Shown: positions 50,231-59,696 of the stretch, piece after piece | Layout: the number at the start of each line of letters is the position of its first letter | How positions within the stretch are numbered: the stretch's first letter is position 1 | Assembly: GCA_964542535.1 (NCBI GenBank) | Contig: CAZIUE010000007.1 | Location: 124,001-188,000, forward strand | Length of the DNA stretch: 64,000 nt | DNA from: Pseudopelobacter sp964542535 | GTDB lineage: Bacteria; Desulfobacterota; Desulfuromonadia; Geobacterales; Pseudopelobacteraceae | Reading direction: 5' to 3' | Translations under genes and position numbers: made by a program | Notes under the pieces: model-generated | What the model was told of the DNA's origin: nothing | The model's input: the letters and a program-made list of their open reading frames with translations, nothing else | Database searches by the model: none

Positions 50231-50262
50231 GGGTGAAAAGTGGACACGTTTTCTTTTCACCC
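50231..50262. repeat. inverted repeat between cheY and cheA
   Basis: GGGTGAAAAG (50231-50240) pairs perfectly with CTTTTCACCC (50253-50262) around a 12-base loop. It lies in a spacer containing several copies of a G-rich GTGAGG-type word. It could reduce read-through from cheY to cheA or be a remnant of a dispersed spacer repeat. Confidence 0.5.
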
Positions 50263-50318
50263 TTCTGGGCTCCTTGCTCCGAACCCGTTACCCAACTCCC
50301 CACCACTGAGGTGCGAAT

Positions 50319-52445
50319 ATGATGGAACAAGCCATTGCAACCTACCGGGAGGAGGCAAGCGAACTCCTGGCAGAACTGGAGAGCTCGCTCCTGGAACTGG
50401 AGGAGACGCCAGAGGACGAGGATCTTATAAATCGGGTCTTTCGTGCCATGCACACCATCAAGGGCTCCGGCGCCATGTTCGGGTTCGACGAGATCGCATC
50501 CTTCACCCACGAGGTGGAGACGGTCTTCGACATGGTGCGCAACGGGAAGATGACCGTGACCAAGCGACTCCTGGACCTGACCCTCAGGTCACGGGATCAC
50601 ATCATGGCGCTTCTGGATGCCTCGGCCGGGCGGGGAGAGGTTGACCGCAGCCAGGGTGACGAAATCATCGCCAACCTGCAGCAGCTGCTTCCCGGCGGTG
50701 AGCCGGTGAACGCCGCGGAGGATGTCTCTGGTCCCGTGTCGTGCGATGCGCGCGAGGACGATGCTTCGGAAAATGCCACCTGGCGCATCCGCTTTCGTCC
50801 AACCCGAGAGCTGCTGCTGTTCGGCACCAATCCGATATCTCTGATCAACGAGTTGCGCAGCCTGGGGGAATGCCATGTGGTGGCCCAATTGGACGAGATT
50901 CCTGCGCTGGACGACCTGGTCGCGGAACAGTGCTACCTGTACTGGGACATCATCCTGACCAGCTCCCGTGGAGAGGACGCCATCAGGGATGTGTTCATTT
51001 TTGTGGAAGACGACTGCGATATCAGGATCCAGCTGATCGACAGCAATGGTCAGATTGATCGCGAGGATGGCTACAAGAAGCTGGGGCACATTCTGGTGGA
51101 GCGCGGCGACCTGTCCGTTGAGGAGATGCAGAGTGTCTTGACCCAGCAGAAGCGGTTCGGCGAGCTCCTGGTAGAGCAGGGGATTGTCCATCCCGAGAAG
51201 GTCCAGTCGGCCCTAATCGAACAACAGCATGTCAAGGCGGTACGTCAGGAGCGGAGCGCTCCCGCTGCCTCCGATGCTGCCGCCAGTATCCGGGTGCCGG
51301 CGGAACGCCTGGATCAGCTGATCAACCTGGTGGGGGAGATGGTCACGGTACAGGCTCACCTTTCCCAGGTATCCTTGGCCTGCGGCGATGCCACCTTCAT
51401 CTCCATCTCCGAAGAGGTGGAACGTCTGACCAATGAATTGCGCGATACGGCCCTGAACATCCGCATGCTGCCCATCGGCAGTACCTTCAGCAAGTTCAAG
51501 CGGCTGGTGCGTGACCTTTCCCAGGAGCTGGGCAAGGAGATCGAGATGGATACCTTCGGGGCGGAGACCGAGCTGGACAAGACCGTCATCGAAAAACTGA
51601 ACGATCCGCTGGTGCATATTATCCGTAACAGTATCGACCATGGGATCGAGATGCCCGAACTGCGTCGCGCCGCCGGCAAGTCGCCGGTGGGGACCGTCTG
51701 CCTGGGCGCTGTTCATTCGGGAGACTCGGTGCTGATAACCATCCGTGACGATGGCGCTGGTCTTGATCGGGACGCCATCCGTACCAAGGCCGTTGAACGC
51801 GGCCTCCTGGCTCCCACTGCCGAGGTCTCCGACAAGGAGATTTTTTCCCAGATCTTTGCCCCCGGTTTTTCCACCGCCCAGAAGATAACCAATATTTCCG
51901 GTCGTGGCGTGGGCATGGATGTGGTCAAACGCGGCATCCAGGATCTGCGGGGCACCATCGAGGTTGACAGCGTGCGGGGAAGCGGCACCACCATTACCCT
52001 GCGGATTCCCCTTACCCTGGCCATTATCGAGAGTCTGCTGGTCAAGATCGGTGACAGCCATTTCGTACTGCCGCTGGCAGCGGTGGAAGAGTGCGTGGAA
52101 TTGACCCGGGAGGATGTGGAGGCTGCCCATGGACGCAACCTGGCGATCATCAGGGGTAATCTCACGCCGTTCATCTCGCTGCGGGAACAATTCGGGATCG
52201 AAGGCGAGCGTCCCGATATCGAACAGATCGTCATCGTATCGGTCAACGGCACGCGCATCGGCTTCGTGGTTGACTTCGTGGTTGGCGAACATCAGACCGT
52301 GATCAAACCGCTGGGGAGACTGTATCAGGATGTCAAGGGCGTGTCGGGCGCCACCATCCTGGGAGACGGCTCCGTTGCCCTGATCCTCGACCCCGGCGTG
52401 CTGACCCAGTGCGCTGAAACCGCCGAAGCGAGCATGGCCCTGTAG
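50319..52445 (+). CDS. cheA: CheA histidine kinase with inserted MshEN-like repeats
   Basis: A 708-residue chemotaxis kinase. HPt domain with phospho-acceptor His45 (VFRAMHTIKGSGAMFGF). A ferredoxin-like segment at about 155-245 (ATWRIRFRPTRELLLFG; VFIFVEDDCDIRIQLID) may be the CheY-binding P2. Residues 254-303 contain two linked motifs, KLGHILVERGDLSVEEMQSV and RFGELLVEQGIVHPEKVQSA, which look like the MshEN/type II secretion ATPase N-terminal repeat. The dimerisation helices (ERLDQLINLVGEMVTVQAHL), the ATPase (DPLVHIIRNSIDHGIE; RDDGAGLDRDAI; GRGVGMDVVK) and the CheW-like domain (SLLVKIGDSHFVLPLAAVEE) complete the protein. It should phosphorylate CheY, CheB and possibly CheV. Confidence 0.94.
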   Translation: MMEQAIATYREEASELLAELESSLLELEETPEDEDLINRVFRAMHTIKGSGAMFGFDEIASFTHEVETVFDMVRNGKMTVTKRLLDLTLRSRDHIMALLDASAGRGEVDRSQGDEIIANLQQLLPGGEPVNAAEDVSGPVSCDAREDDASENATWRIRFRPTRELLLFGTNPISLINELRSLGECHVVAQLDEIPALDDLVAEQCYLYWDIILTSSRGEDAIRDVFIFVEDDCDIRIQLIDSNGQIDREDGYKKLGHILVERGDLSVEEMQSVLTQQKRFGELLVEQGIVHPEKVQSALIEQQHVKAVRQERSAPAASDAAASIRVPAERLDQLINLVGEMVTVQAHLSQVSLACGDATFISISEEVERLTNELRDTALNIRMLPIGSTFSKFKRLVRDLSQELGKEIEMDTFGAETELDKTVIEKLNDPLVHIIRNSIDHGIEMPELRRAAGKSPVGTVCLGAVHSGDSVLITIRDDGAGLDRDAIRTKAVERGLLAPTAEVSDKEIFSQIFAPGFSTAQKITNISGRGVGMDVVKRGIQDLRGTIEVDSVRGSGTTITLRIPLTLAIIESLLVKIGDSHFVLPLAAVEECVELTREDVEAAHGRNLAIIRGNLTPFISLREQFGIEGERPDIEQIVIVSVNGTRIGFVVDFVVGEHQTVIKPLGRLYQDVKGVSGATILGDGSVALILDPGVLTQCAETAEASMAL

Positions 52446-52702
52446 GTTGGCGCCGTTACCCCCAAACCGCTCTCAGACCTGGTTCTCCACGAATGAATCC
52501 GTGCGTGCTGGAATGAAAAATGAAAAATCTTTTCGATGTGTTATTGTTCATGTGTGGAGGTGGATTGATGCTGTTTCTCTGAATACGTGACTGTTCATGT
52601 CGCGGGCGCTTTCGCACCCCATTGATCGATTCCCCGTAGTTGACGGACAACTGTGCTGTTGTTTTTCAGATAGATTCACACAATCCTGCGTGGAGGTGGA
52701 AC

Positions 52703-54385
52703 ATGCTGAACAACATGAACATTGGCGCCAAACTGATTTGCGGATTCGTGATAGTTGCCCTCATTGCCGGGGTGTTGGGGGTGGTCGGCATCAGGAAGAT
52801 CCATCAGATCAATGAGGCCGACAAACTGCTCTACGAGAAGATCACGGTGCCGACCGCCCAGTTGTTGAATATCTCCACCAATTTTCAGAAGATCCGGGTT
52901 AACGTCCTTTACGTCCTCAGGAGCAGCGTCAGGGGCGAGAAGGAAAAACTGATCGAGGGCATCAAGAAGCTTCAGGAGGGAATCGACAAGGAAGCGCTCC
53001 TGTTTGAGAAGACGATCCTGACCGAAGAGGGACGTAAGACGTTTGCCGACTTCAACAGGGAGCGGGCAAACTATTACAATCTCATGGATCGTCTGCTGCA
53101 GTCTTCTCTGGCTGACAATGTCAGGGAGGTTCAGGGACTGCTGGATTCGGGGCAGTTTGCCAGGATAGCCGGCGAGTTCAGCGACACCATCGACAAGCTG
53201 ATCGATGCCAAACTGGCGCAGGCCCAGAAGACATCCGAAGAGAATGCCGCCACGTCCGCCAATGCTACGCGCCTCATGACCATTGTCGCCATTGCCGCCG
53301 TGCTGCTTGCCATCGGTATGGGCGTGTTCATGAGCCGGGCCATTACCCGTCCCATACACGAAGCGGTGGCCGTGGCCGATGCCCTGGCCAGGGGGGATCT
53401 GACCATCTCGGTGGTTGCCAGGTCCCGGGATGAAACCGGTCGGATGATGGCTTCAATATCCAACATGGTGGATAAACTCAGAAAAGTTGTTGGTGATGTC
53501 ATGGGAGCGGCCAATAACGTCGCTTCTGGCAGCCAGCAGCTCTCGGCTACGGCCCAGCAGCTCTCCCAGGGGGCCACCGAGCAGGCGGCCAGCGCCGAAG
53601 AGATCTCCTCGAGTATGGAAGAGATGGCGGCGGGCATCCGGCAGAATACCGATAATGCCATTCAGACCGAGAAGATCGCCGTCAAGAGTTCGTCTGATAC
53701 CAAGGAGGGGGGCAAGGCCGTTACCCAGACCGTCGCGGCCATGAAGGAAATAGCCACCAAGATCGGCATAATCGAGGAAATCGCGCGCCAGACCAACCTG
53801 CTGGCCCTCAATGCCGCCATAGAGGCTGCCCGAGCCGGTGAACACGGCAAGGGCTTCGCCGTCGTGGCCTCCGAAGTCCGCAAACTAGCGGAACGAAGCC
53901 AGGCCGCGGCCGGTGAGATATCGGGGCTTTCCACCCGCAGCGTGGCCATTGCCGAGCAGGCCGGAGAGATGCTGACCCAGATGGTTCCGGACATCCAGCG
54001 TACCGCCGAACTGGTTCAGGAGATCAGCGCCTCCAGCAGGGAGCAGGACAGCGGCGCCGAGCAGATCAACAAGGCCATCCAGCAGCTGGACCAGGTCATT
54101 CAGCAGAACGCGTCGGCCAGCGAACAGATGGCATCCACCTCGGAAGAGCTTTCCAGTCAGGCTGAACAGCTGAACGATGCGATCTCGTTTTTCAAGCTGG
54201 GTGACATGAACGCCCGCGTGCCGAGGCAGCGTGGAGAGAAACAGTTCAACCGCCGACAGCTTGTCCTGAATTCCGGCAATGGTCGCAGCAGCTCCGTACC
54301 GGAGAAACGCGTGAACAACGGCATCAATCTGGAGCTGGGTTCCGACGCCCCTGACCAGATCGATGAAGAATTCGAGAAATACTAG
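52703..54385 (+). CDS. methyl-accepting chemotaxis receptor with four-helix-bundle sensor
   Basis: A 560-residue transmembrane receptor. GGAGGTGGA precedes ATG 52703. TM1 is at about 10-30 (LICGFVIVALIAGVLGVVGI). The periplasmic part of about 155 residues is a four-helix-bundle ligand domain (LLNISTNFQKIRVNVLYVLR; FNRERANYYNLMDRLLQSSL). TM2 follows (TIVAIAAVLLAIGMGVFMSR), then HAMP (ITRPIHEAVAVADALARGDL) and the signalling hairpin (ARQTNLLALNAAIEAARAGE). The last residues DEEFEKY give an aromatic-x-x-aromatic CheR/CheB tether, matching the giant receptor. The signalling domain is very close in sequence to that of the giant receptor, so both probably join one array. Confidence 0.94.
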   Translation: MLNNMNIGAKLICGFVIVALIAGVLGVVGIRKIHQINEADKLLYEKITVPTAQLLNISTNFQKIRVNVLYVLRSSVRGEKEKLIEGIKKLQEGIDKEALLFEKTILTEEGRKTFADFNRERANYYNLMDRLLQSSLADNVREVQGLLDSGQFARIAGEFSDTIDKLIDAKLAQAQKTSEENAATSANATRLMTIVAIAAVLLAIGMGVFMSRAITRPIHEAVAVADALARGDLTISVVARSRDETGRMMASISNMVDKLRKVVGDVMGAANNVASGSQQLSATAQQLSQGATEQAASAEEISSSMEEMAAGIRQNTDNAIQTEKIAVKSSSDTKEGGKAVTQTVAAMKEIATKIGIIEEIARQTNLLALNAAIEAARAGEHGKGFAVVASEVRKLAERSQAAAGEISGLSTRSVAIAEQAGEMLTQMVPDIQRTAELVQEISASSREQDSGAEQINKAIQQLDQVIQQNASASEQMASTSEELSSQAEQLNDAISFFKLGDMNARVPRQRGEKQFNRRQLVLNSGNGRSSSVPEKRVNNGINLELGSDAPDQIDEEFEKY

Positions 54386-54397
54386 AAGGGAGCCGCC

Positions 54398-54871
54398 ATG
54401 GGCGTTGCCAGCATAACCGAGTCAGTGCAGTATCTCACCTTCAAGCTTGCCGACGAGATTTTTGCCCTCGATGTTGCCAAGGTACGGGAAATACTGGAAG
54501 TCACCACAATCACCAAGGTTCCTCAAACCCCGGACTTCATGCGGGGAGTGATCAACCTGCGCGGTAGCGTGGTTCCGGTCGTGGATATGCGGCTCAAATT
54601 CGGTATGAGCATGACCGAACAGACTGTGAACACCTGCATCATCGTGGTGGAGGTCAGTCTTGACGGTGATTCTCTGGTGCTGGGCGCCCTGGCGGATTCG
54701 GTCCAGGAAGTGGTCGAACTGGAAGCGGAAAACATTGAGCCGGCGCCTCACATCGGCACCAAGCTGAACACCGATTTCATCAGGGGAATGGGCAAGCTGG
54801 ACGATCACTTCGTGATGATCCTGGATATCGACAAGATCTTCTCCTCCGCTGAACTGGCCGAAATGGCCTGA
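54398..54871 (+). CDS. cheW: CheW coupling protein (second copy)
   Basis: A 157-residue CheW, 12 bases after the receptor stop with AAGGGAG before ATG 54398. Features: SVQYLTFKLADEIFALDVAK, VREILEVTTITKVPQTPDFM, RGVINLRGSVVPVVDMRLKF and NTDFIRGMGKLDDHFVMILD. It is closely related to the CheW at 40521 but lacks that protein's C-terminal tail. Two CheW proteins in one cluster may serve the two receptors or exchange in the array core. Confidence 0.95.
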   Translation: MGVASITESVQYLTFKLADEIFALDVAKVREILEVTTITKVPQTPDFMRGVINLRGSVVPVVDMRLKFGMSMTEQTVNTCIIVVEVSLDGDSLVLGALADSVQEVVELEAENIEPAPHIGTKLNTDFIRGMGKLDDHFVMILDIDKIFSSAELAEMA

Positions 54872-54899
54872 GCCGTGGACGGACGATGAGGATGCTGCC

Positions 54900-55769
54900 G
54901 TGACAAACTCCCGGGACACTTCGATGCCACAGCTGCCTGCCACGATGAAGGACCGTGTATTTCAGCGTTTCAGCGGTTTCATCTTCGACAACGTGGGCAT
55001 CAAGATGCCGCCTGCCAAGAAGACCATGCTTGAGGCACGCCTGCAGAAACGCCTCAAGGCGTTGGGCATAAAGACGTTTGAGGAGTATGGCGATTTCGTG
55101 TTCAGCCCCCGGGGATACGACAGCGAACTGGTGCACCTCATCGACGTGGTCACTACCAACAAGACCGATTTTTTCCGGGAACCGACCCACTTCGATTTTC
55201 TGGCGAAACAGGTTCTGCCCACGGTGGTTTCCTCCGGTCGCCTGCTGCAGCGGGAACCCTTCCGCATCTGGAGTGCGGGGTGCTCCAGTGGCGAAGAGCC
55301 CTATACCATGTCCATGGTCCTGTCCGAATTTGCCGAACAGAGCCCCGACTTCAGGTTCGCCATACTGGCGTCCGACATAAGTACCCAGATCCTGCAGGCG
55401 GCACGGACCGCCGTCTATTCCGAGGAACGGACCGATACCATTCCGCTCACTATCAAGAAAAAGTATCTGATGAAGAGCAAGAATCCGGCCCTGTCTCTGG
55501 TACGGATCTGTCCCCAGTTGCGTTCGACGGTCTCTTTCCGTCGAATCAATTTCATGGATGAAGATTTCGGTATTTCCGAAAAAATGGATGTAATCTTCTG
55601 CCGCAATGTGGTTATCTACTTCGACAAGCCAACCCAGCAGACCCTGATGAGGAAATTCCATCGACAGCTCCGACCAGGAGGCTACCTGTTTATCGGTCAT
55701 TCGGAGACCTTAAGCGGTCTGGATGTGGACTTTAAACCGGTGGTCTCAACGGTGTACAGAAAAGAATAG
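54900..55769 (+). CDS. cheR: chemoreceptor glutamate methyltransferase CheR
   Basis: A 289-residue SAM-dependent methyltransferase acting on receptor glutamates for adaptation. The start is GTG 54900 with TGAGGA upstream. An N-terminal helical domain (FQRFSGFIFDNVGIKMPPAK, LEARLQKRLKALGI) precedes the catalytic domain with TTNKTDFFREPTHFDFL, RIWSAGCSSGEEPYTMSMVL (SAM site), ILASDISTQILQAA, VIFCRNVVIYFD and GYLFIGHSETLSGL. The tether pockets on CheR's beta-subdomain would bind the F-E-K-F/Y tails of the two receptors in this cluster. Confidence 0.95.
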   Translation: MTNSRDTSMPQLPATMKDRVFQRFSGFIFDNVGIKMPPAKKTMLEARLQKRLKALGIKTFEEYGDFVFSPRGYDSELVHLIDVVTTNKTDFFREPTHFDFLAKQVLPTVVSSGRLLQREPFRIWSAGCSSGEEPYTMSMVLSEFAEQSPDFRFAILASDISTQILQAARTAVYSEERTDTIPLTIKKKYLMKSKNPALSLVRICPQLRSTVSFRRINFMDEDFGISEKMDVIFCRNVVIYFDKPTQQTLMRKFHRQLRPGGYLFIGHSETLSGLDVDFKPVVSTVYRKE

Positions 55770-55892
55770 CGAACGTGCTTCGCGGAAACGGCGTGTGCGA
55801 GAGAAGAGGCGACAACGGTCAGGCAGACATCAGATGGCCCGTTCCTCAGTTTGACTTCCCCTGTGTCGGGCAGAATCTTTGCTGCATAAACC

Positions 55893-56375
55893 ATGAAAAA
55901 GCTGATTGCCTCCCATACCCGCAATATCTTTCTCAAACCGGGCGAGGTGGCGGTTGCCTCTGAACCGGCACTGATCTCCACTGTGCTGGGATCGTGTGTG
56001 GCGGTGACCATGTTCTCGCCCTTGCTGCGGATCGGCGCCATCTGTCACGCCATGCTGCCCGACTGTGGCGAACGGTTTGATGACCTGCGCTATGTTGCTC
56101 CTGCCGTGTATTTCATATACCGGAAGCTCAAGGAGCGTGGCGCGGCCAGTCTGGTCGTTAAGCTGTTCGGCGGCGCACAGGTGCTTGACGTGGGTGGCTA
56201 CGATGCCTGCCGGCAGACTGTGGGTGAGCAGAATGTGGAGCGTACAGAACAGGTTCTTGCCTCGCTGGGACTTTTGATTTCGGCGCAAGATACCGGAGGG
56301 CTGCGGGGACGGAAACTGTACTTCTGTACCCGCGATGGAACCGTTTATGTCCATCGCGTGGGGGGGGAAAAGTGA
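55893..56375 (+). CDS. cheD: chemoreceptor glutamine deamidase CheD
   Basis: A 160-residue CheD that deamidates receptor glutamines. The catalytic Cys is in STVLGSCVAVTMFSP, the His in GAICHAMLPDC and the Thr in a later YFCTRDGTVYVHRVG region. VKLFGGAQVL matches the family. No strong ribosome binding site precedes ATG 55893, 123 bases after cheR, and no better start is visible. CheB follows 21 bases later. In CheC-containing species CheD is regulated by CheC; no CheC is seen here. Confidence 0.93.
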   Translation: MKKLIASHTRNIFLKPGEVAVASEPALISTVLGSCVAVTMFSPLLRIGAICHAMLPDCGERFDDLRYVAPAVYFIYRKLKERGAASLVVKLFGGAQVLDVGGYDACRQTVGEQNVERTEQVLASLGLLISAQDTGGLRGRKLYFCTRDGTVYVHRVGGEK

Positions 56376-56396
56376 TCCGCGTGCGGAGGAGAGTCC

Positions 56397-57467
56397 ATGG
56401 AAAAAATCAAGGTGCTGGTTATCGACGATTCGGCGCTGGTGCGCCAGACGTTGTGTGAAATACTGAACTCCGATCCGGGAATCCAGGTGGTCGCCACAGC
56501 CGCCGACCCCATACTGGCGGCGGAACGCCTGAGAACGGTCGTTCCCGATGTCATCACCCTTGACGTGGAGATGCCGCGCATGGATGGGCTCACCTTTCTG
56601 CAGAAGCTGATGAGCCAGCATCCCATTCCGGTAGTGATGTGCTCCAGCCTGGCGGAGAGCGGCAGCGAAACCGCCCTCAAGGCCCTGGAGTTTGGTGCGG
56701 TGGATATCATCACCAAACCGAAGCTGGGTACCAAACAATTCATCGAGGAATCGCGGGTGCGTATCTGCGATGCCATCAGGGGGGCTGCCGCCGCCAGGCT
56801 GGAGCCCATGCGGGTGCTGCGTACCATGAAGGAAATATCTCCCAAATACACCGCCGACGTGATCATGGAAAAGCCCAACACCAAAGCCATGATCCAGACC
56901 ACCGAGAAGGTGGTGGTGGTGGGTGCGTCCACCGGCGGAACCGAGGCGCTCAAGGTCTTTCTGGAGATGCTCCCCGAGGATACTCCCGGTATCGTCATCG
57001 TCCAGCATATGCCGGAGAACTTCACCGCGGCATTTGCCAAACGTTTGGATGCCAGCTGTCGGGTGACGGTCAAGGAGGCCCAGGACAACGATACGGTTGT
57101 GCGGGGCAGGGCGCTGATCGCTCCGGGAAATCATCATGCTCTTCTCAAGCGCAGCGGTGCCCGCTATTATGTGGAGATCAAGGACGGCCCGCTGGTGTCA
57201 CGCCATCGTCCCTCGGTGGATGTGCTCTTCCGTTCCGCGGCCCGCTATGCCGGCAGGAACGCGGTCGGGGTGATCATGACCGGCATGGGGGACGACGGTG
57301 CGCGCGGCATGCGGGAAATGTTCGACGCCGGAGCCATGACCATAGCCCAGGACGAGGCAAGCTGCGTGGTTTTCGGCATGCCGTGCGAGGCGGTCAAGCA
57401 GGGAGGTGTTCACAAGATTACTGCACTTCAGCATATTGCAGCCGAGGTGCTGCGACTTTGTAGCTAA
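56397..57467 (+). CDS. cheB: chemotaxis-specific methylesterase CheB
   Basis: A 356-residue response regulator-methylesterase that removes receptor methyl groups. AGGAGAG precedes ATG 56397. Receiver: KVLVIDDSALVRQTL, phospho-acceptor in VITLDVEMPRMDGLTFL, and IITKP. Linker at about 130-170. Esterase domain with the triad Ser in VVGASTGGTEAL, His in IVIVQHMPENFTAAF and Asp in MTGMGDDGARGM. Together with CheR and CheD it sets receptor modification. The EAL-HDOD gene follows after 12 bases. Confidence 0.96.
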   Translation: MEKIKVLVIDDSALVRQTLCEILNSDPGIQVVATAADPILAAERLRTVVPDVITLDVEMPRMDGLTFLQKLMSQHPIPVVMCSSLAESGSETALKALEFGAVDIITKPKLGTKQFIEESRVRICDAIRGAAAARLEPMRVLRTMKEISPKYTADVIMEKPNTKAMIQTTEKVVVVGASTGGTEALKVFLEMLPEDTPGIVIVQHMPENFTAAFAKRLDASCRVTVKEAQDNDTVVRGRALIAPGNHHALLKRSGARYYVEIKDGPLVSRHRPSVDVLFRSAARYAGRNAVGVIMTGMGDDGARGMREMFDAGAMTIAQDEASCVVFGMPCEAVKQGGVHKITALQHIAAEVLRLCS

Positions 57468-57479
57468 AGGACCTTTTTT

Positions 57480-58712
57480 GTGGAAAAAAGATCGGATAAG
57501 TTCTTCCTCGGACGCCAGCCGGTCCTCAACCGGCACCAGGAAATCATCGGGTTCGAGCTGCTCTTCAGGTCCACTGATTTCAATGCCGCCAGTTTTACCA
57601 ACTATTCCCACGCCAGCGCCAGCGTCATCAGCAACGTTATGTCCAGCTTCGGCATCGAGGAGGTTCTGGGGGGAAAGCTCGGTTTTATCAACGTCAACCT
57701 GGAAGTGCTTTTTTCGGATTTCATCGAACTGCTTCCCATCGGCCAGACGGTTATCGAACTCCTGGAGATCATCGATCTGAATGAGCATGTGGTGGAACGC
57801 TGTCGGGAGCTGAGAAGGCTTGGGTTCCAGCTGGCACTGGACGACCACGAATACAGCGAAGAGCATGATGAGATCTACAAGGTCGTTCATATCGTCAAGA
57901 TCGATATCCTGCAGAGCGACATGGCCAAACTGCCCGACATCGTGCGCACCTTCCGGCGTCGCAACATACGGGTGCTGGCGGAGAAGGTTGAGACGGTGGA
58001 GCAGTTCGAGGCCTGTTTCCGGATGGGCTTCGACTACTTCCAGGGGTACTTCTTTGAACGGCCGGTGATCCTCAACAGGAAACGCATCGACGTATCGGCC
58101 ATGGCCATGATGAAACTCCTGCAGCAGCTGATCATGGATGCATCCCTGTCCGAGCTTGAGCAGACCTTCAAGGAAAATCCCGGTCTCTCCTATAACCTGC
58201 TGCGCCTGGTCAATTCCGTGGGGATCGGTCTTCGCAACAAGATCAAGAACCTGCGCCACGCCATCGTGCTTCTGGGACTCAACCAGCTCAGACGCTGGGC
58301 CCAGCTTTCCCTGTTCGCCATCAACGACAGCCGCGGCCTTAACCATCCCCTGCTGGAGATGGCGGTGGTGCGGGGACATATGATGGAACATCTGGTTGAC
58401 GGCAAGAAGGCTCAGGACGAGTATGGTGATGCCGCCTTCATGACCGGCATTCTCTCCCTTCTGGACGTGCTCTTCGAGACCCCCATGGAGGAGATCGTGG
58501 AAAGCCTTCACTTAAGTGATGACATCAGCGTGGCGCTGCTCTCGCGCCAGGGGAAGCTGGGTATGTTGCTGACCCTGGCGGAAAAGGTGGAAACCACTGA
58601 CTTCGATGCCGTCATTCCCATGCTGACCGAGTGCAAGATCACCATGAACCAGCTGCTGGCGGCCCAGATGGAGGCTTTCGGCTGGCGGGCAGGAGTGATC
58701 GCCCAGAAGTAG
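57480..58712 (+). CDS. EAL-HDOD signalling protein (YuxH-like)
   Basis: A 410-residue cytoplasmic protein, GTG start at 57480 with AAAGGA seven bases upstream. Residues 1-205 are an EAL-type domain (FLGRQPVLNRHQEIIGFELL; LGFINVNLEVLF; FQLALDDHEY; IVKIDILQSD; VLAEKVETVEQFE). The signature reads ELL instead of EAL and several catalytic positions look changed, so phosphodiesterase activity is doubtful. Residues 205-400 are an HDOD domain (ENPGLSYNLLRLVNSVGIG; IVLLGLNQLRRWAQLSLF), common in signalling proteins of this group. It closes the chemosensory operon and may link it to cyclic di-GMP. Confidence 0.9.
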   Translation: MEKRSDKFFLGRQPVLNRHQEIIGFELLFRSTDFNAASFTNYSHASASVISNVMSSFGIEEVLGGKLGFINVNLEVLFSDFIELLPIGQTVIELLEIIDLNEHVVERCRELRRLGFQLALDDHEYSEEHDEIYKVVHIVKIDILQSDMAKLPDIVRTFRRRNIRVLAEKVETVEQFEACFRMGFDYFQGYFFERPVILNRKRIDVSAMAMMKLLQQLIMDASLSELEQTFKENPGLSYNLLRLVNSVGIGLRNKIKNLRHAIVLLGLNQLRRWAQLSLFAINDSRGLNHPLLEMAVVRGHMMEHLVDGKKAQDEYGDAAFMTGILSLLDVLFETPMEEIVESLHLSDDISVALLSRQGKLGMLLTLAEKVETTDFDAVIPMLTECKITMNQLLAAQMEAFGWRAGVIAQK

Positions 58713-58905
58713 ACCCGATTCCGGACTATGGCGCCTGGATGCCCGTATGCTCCCCGCGGCGAGCTGCCGTGCCGTTGGTGGGCGCCCCTTTCCTTCCTTG
58801 ACACCCCCAGGCTTTTGCGGTAACTTGACACGTCCTACCACGGACGATCCGCGACGCACGGTCGCACGCGTGCCACAAAATCTCATTTTCATAGGTACAA
58901 CCCGG

Positions 58906-59673
58906 ATGAATATCACAGCAGTCATTCCAGCGCGCTATGCGTCCGTGCGTTTTCCGGGCAAGGCGCTGGCGAGCATCGACGGCAAACCGATGATTCAACA
59001 CGTGTACGAACGCGCGTCCCAGGCCTCGCTGGTGGATTCGGTCATCGTCGCCACCGACGACGAGCGCATCCAACAGGCGGTAGCTGCCTTCGGCGGCACG
59101 TGCCGCATGACGCGCATCGACCACGAAACCGGCACCGACCGTCTGGCCGAGGTGGCTGGTAGTCTTACAGCCGAAATCATCGTCAACGTCCAGGGCGACG
59201 AGCCGCTCATCGCCCCGGAAATGATCGACCAGGCCATTCGTCCGTTTCTCGACGACCCGTCACTGCGCATGGGCACACTCAAGAGTCGCATCCGTTGCCT
59301 GCACGATTTCTTGAGCCCCAATGTGGTCAAGGTGGTAACCGACAGCCAGGGCAATGCCCTGTATTTCTCCCGTTCTCCGCTGCCGTTTTTCCGGGATAAA
59401 TGGCAGGACTTGAAAGACGAGTCCTTTGCCAGCGGAAAGCTGCTCTGCTACAAGCACGTGGGGCTGTACGTCTACCGCCGTGATTTTCTGGTGGAGTTCG
59501 CCGCCATGGCGCCCACCTTTCTTGAGGCTTCCGAGAAACTGGAACAGTTGCGCGCATTGGAGAACGGCGTCCGGATCCGTGTCGTCGAGACCGAGTTCGA
59601 ATCCATAGGCGTGGACACGCCCGATGACCTGTCCAAGGCCAGGGAGCGGTTCAAAGCCATTCAGTCCAGGTAA
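58906..59673 (+). CDS. kdsB: 3-deoxy-manno-octulosonate (KDO) cytidylyltransferase
   Basis: A 255-residue enzyme activating KDO with CTP for lipopolysaccharide inner core synthesis. ATG 58906 (MNITAVIPARYASVRFPGKA) has AGGT nine bases upstream; the frame is open further 5' without support. Motifs: IVATDDERI, HETGTDRLAEV, IIVNVQGDEPLI and HVGLYVYRRDFLVEF, ending FESIGVDTPDDLSKARE. A TTGACA at 58798-58803 with a weak TAACTT 17 bp downstream is a possible promoter. Next genes pyrG (makes the CTP used here) and kdsA (makes KDO-8-phosphate) form a logical operon. Confidence 0.95.
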   Translation: MNITAVIPARYASVRFPGKALASIDGKPMIQHVYERASQASLVDSVIVATDDERIQQAVAAFGGTCRMTRIDHETGTDRLAEVAGSLTAEIIVNVQGDEPLIAPEMIDQAIRPFLDDPSLRMGTLKSRIRCLHDFLSPNVVKVVTDSQGNALYFSRSPLPFFRDKWQDLKDESFASGKLLCYKHVGLYVYRRDFLVEFAAMAPTFLEASEKLEQLRALENGVRIRVVETEFESIGVDTPDDLSKARERFKAIQSR

Positions 59674-59696
59674 CTTTCGCTACAGGAGCAGTAGGC

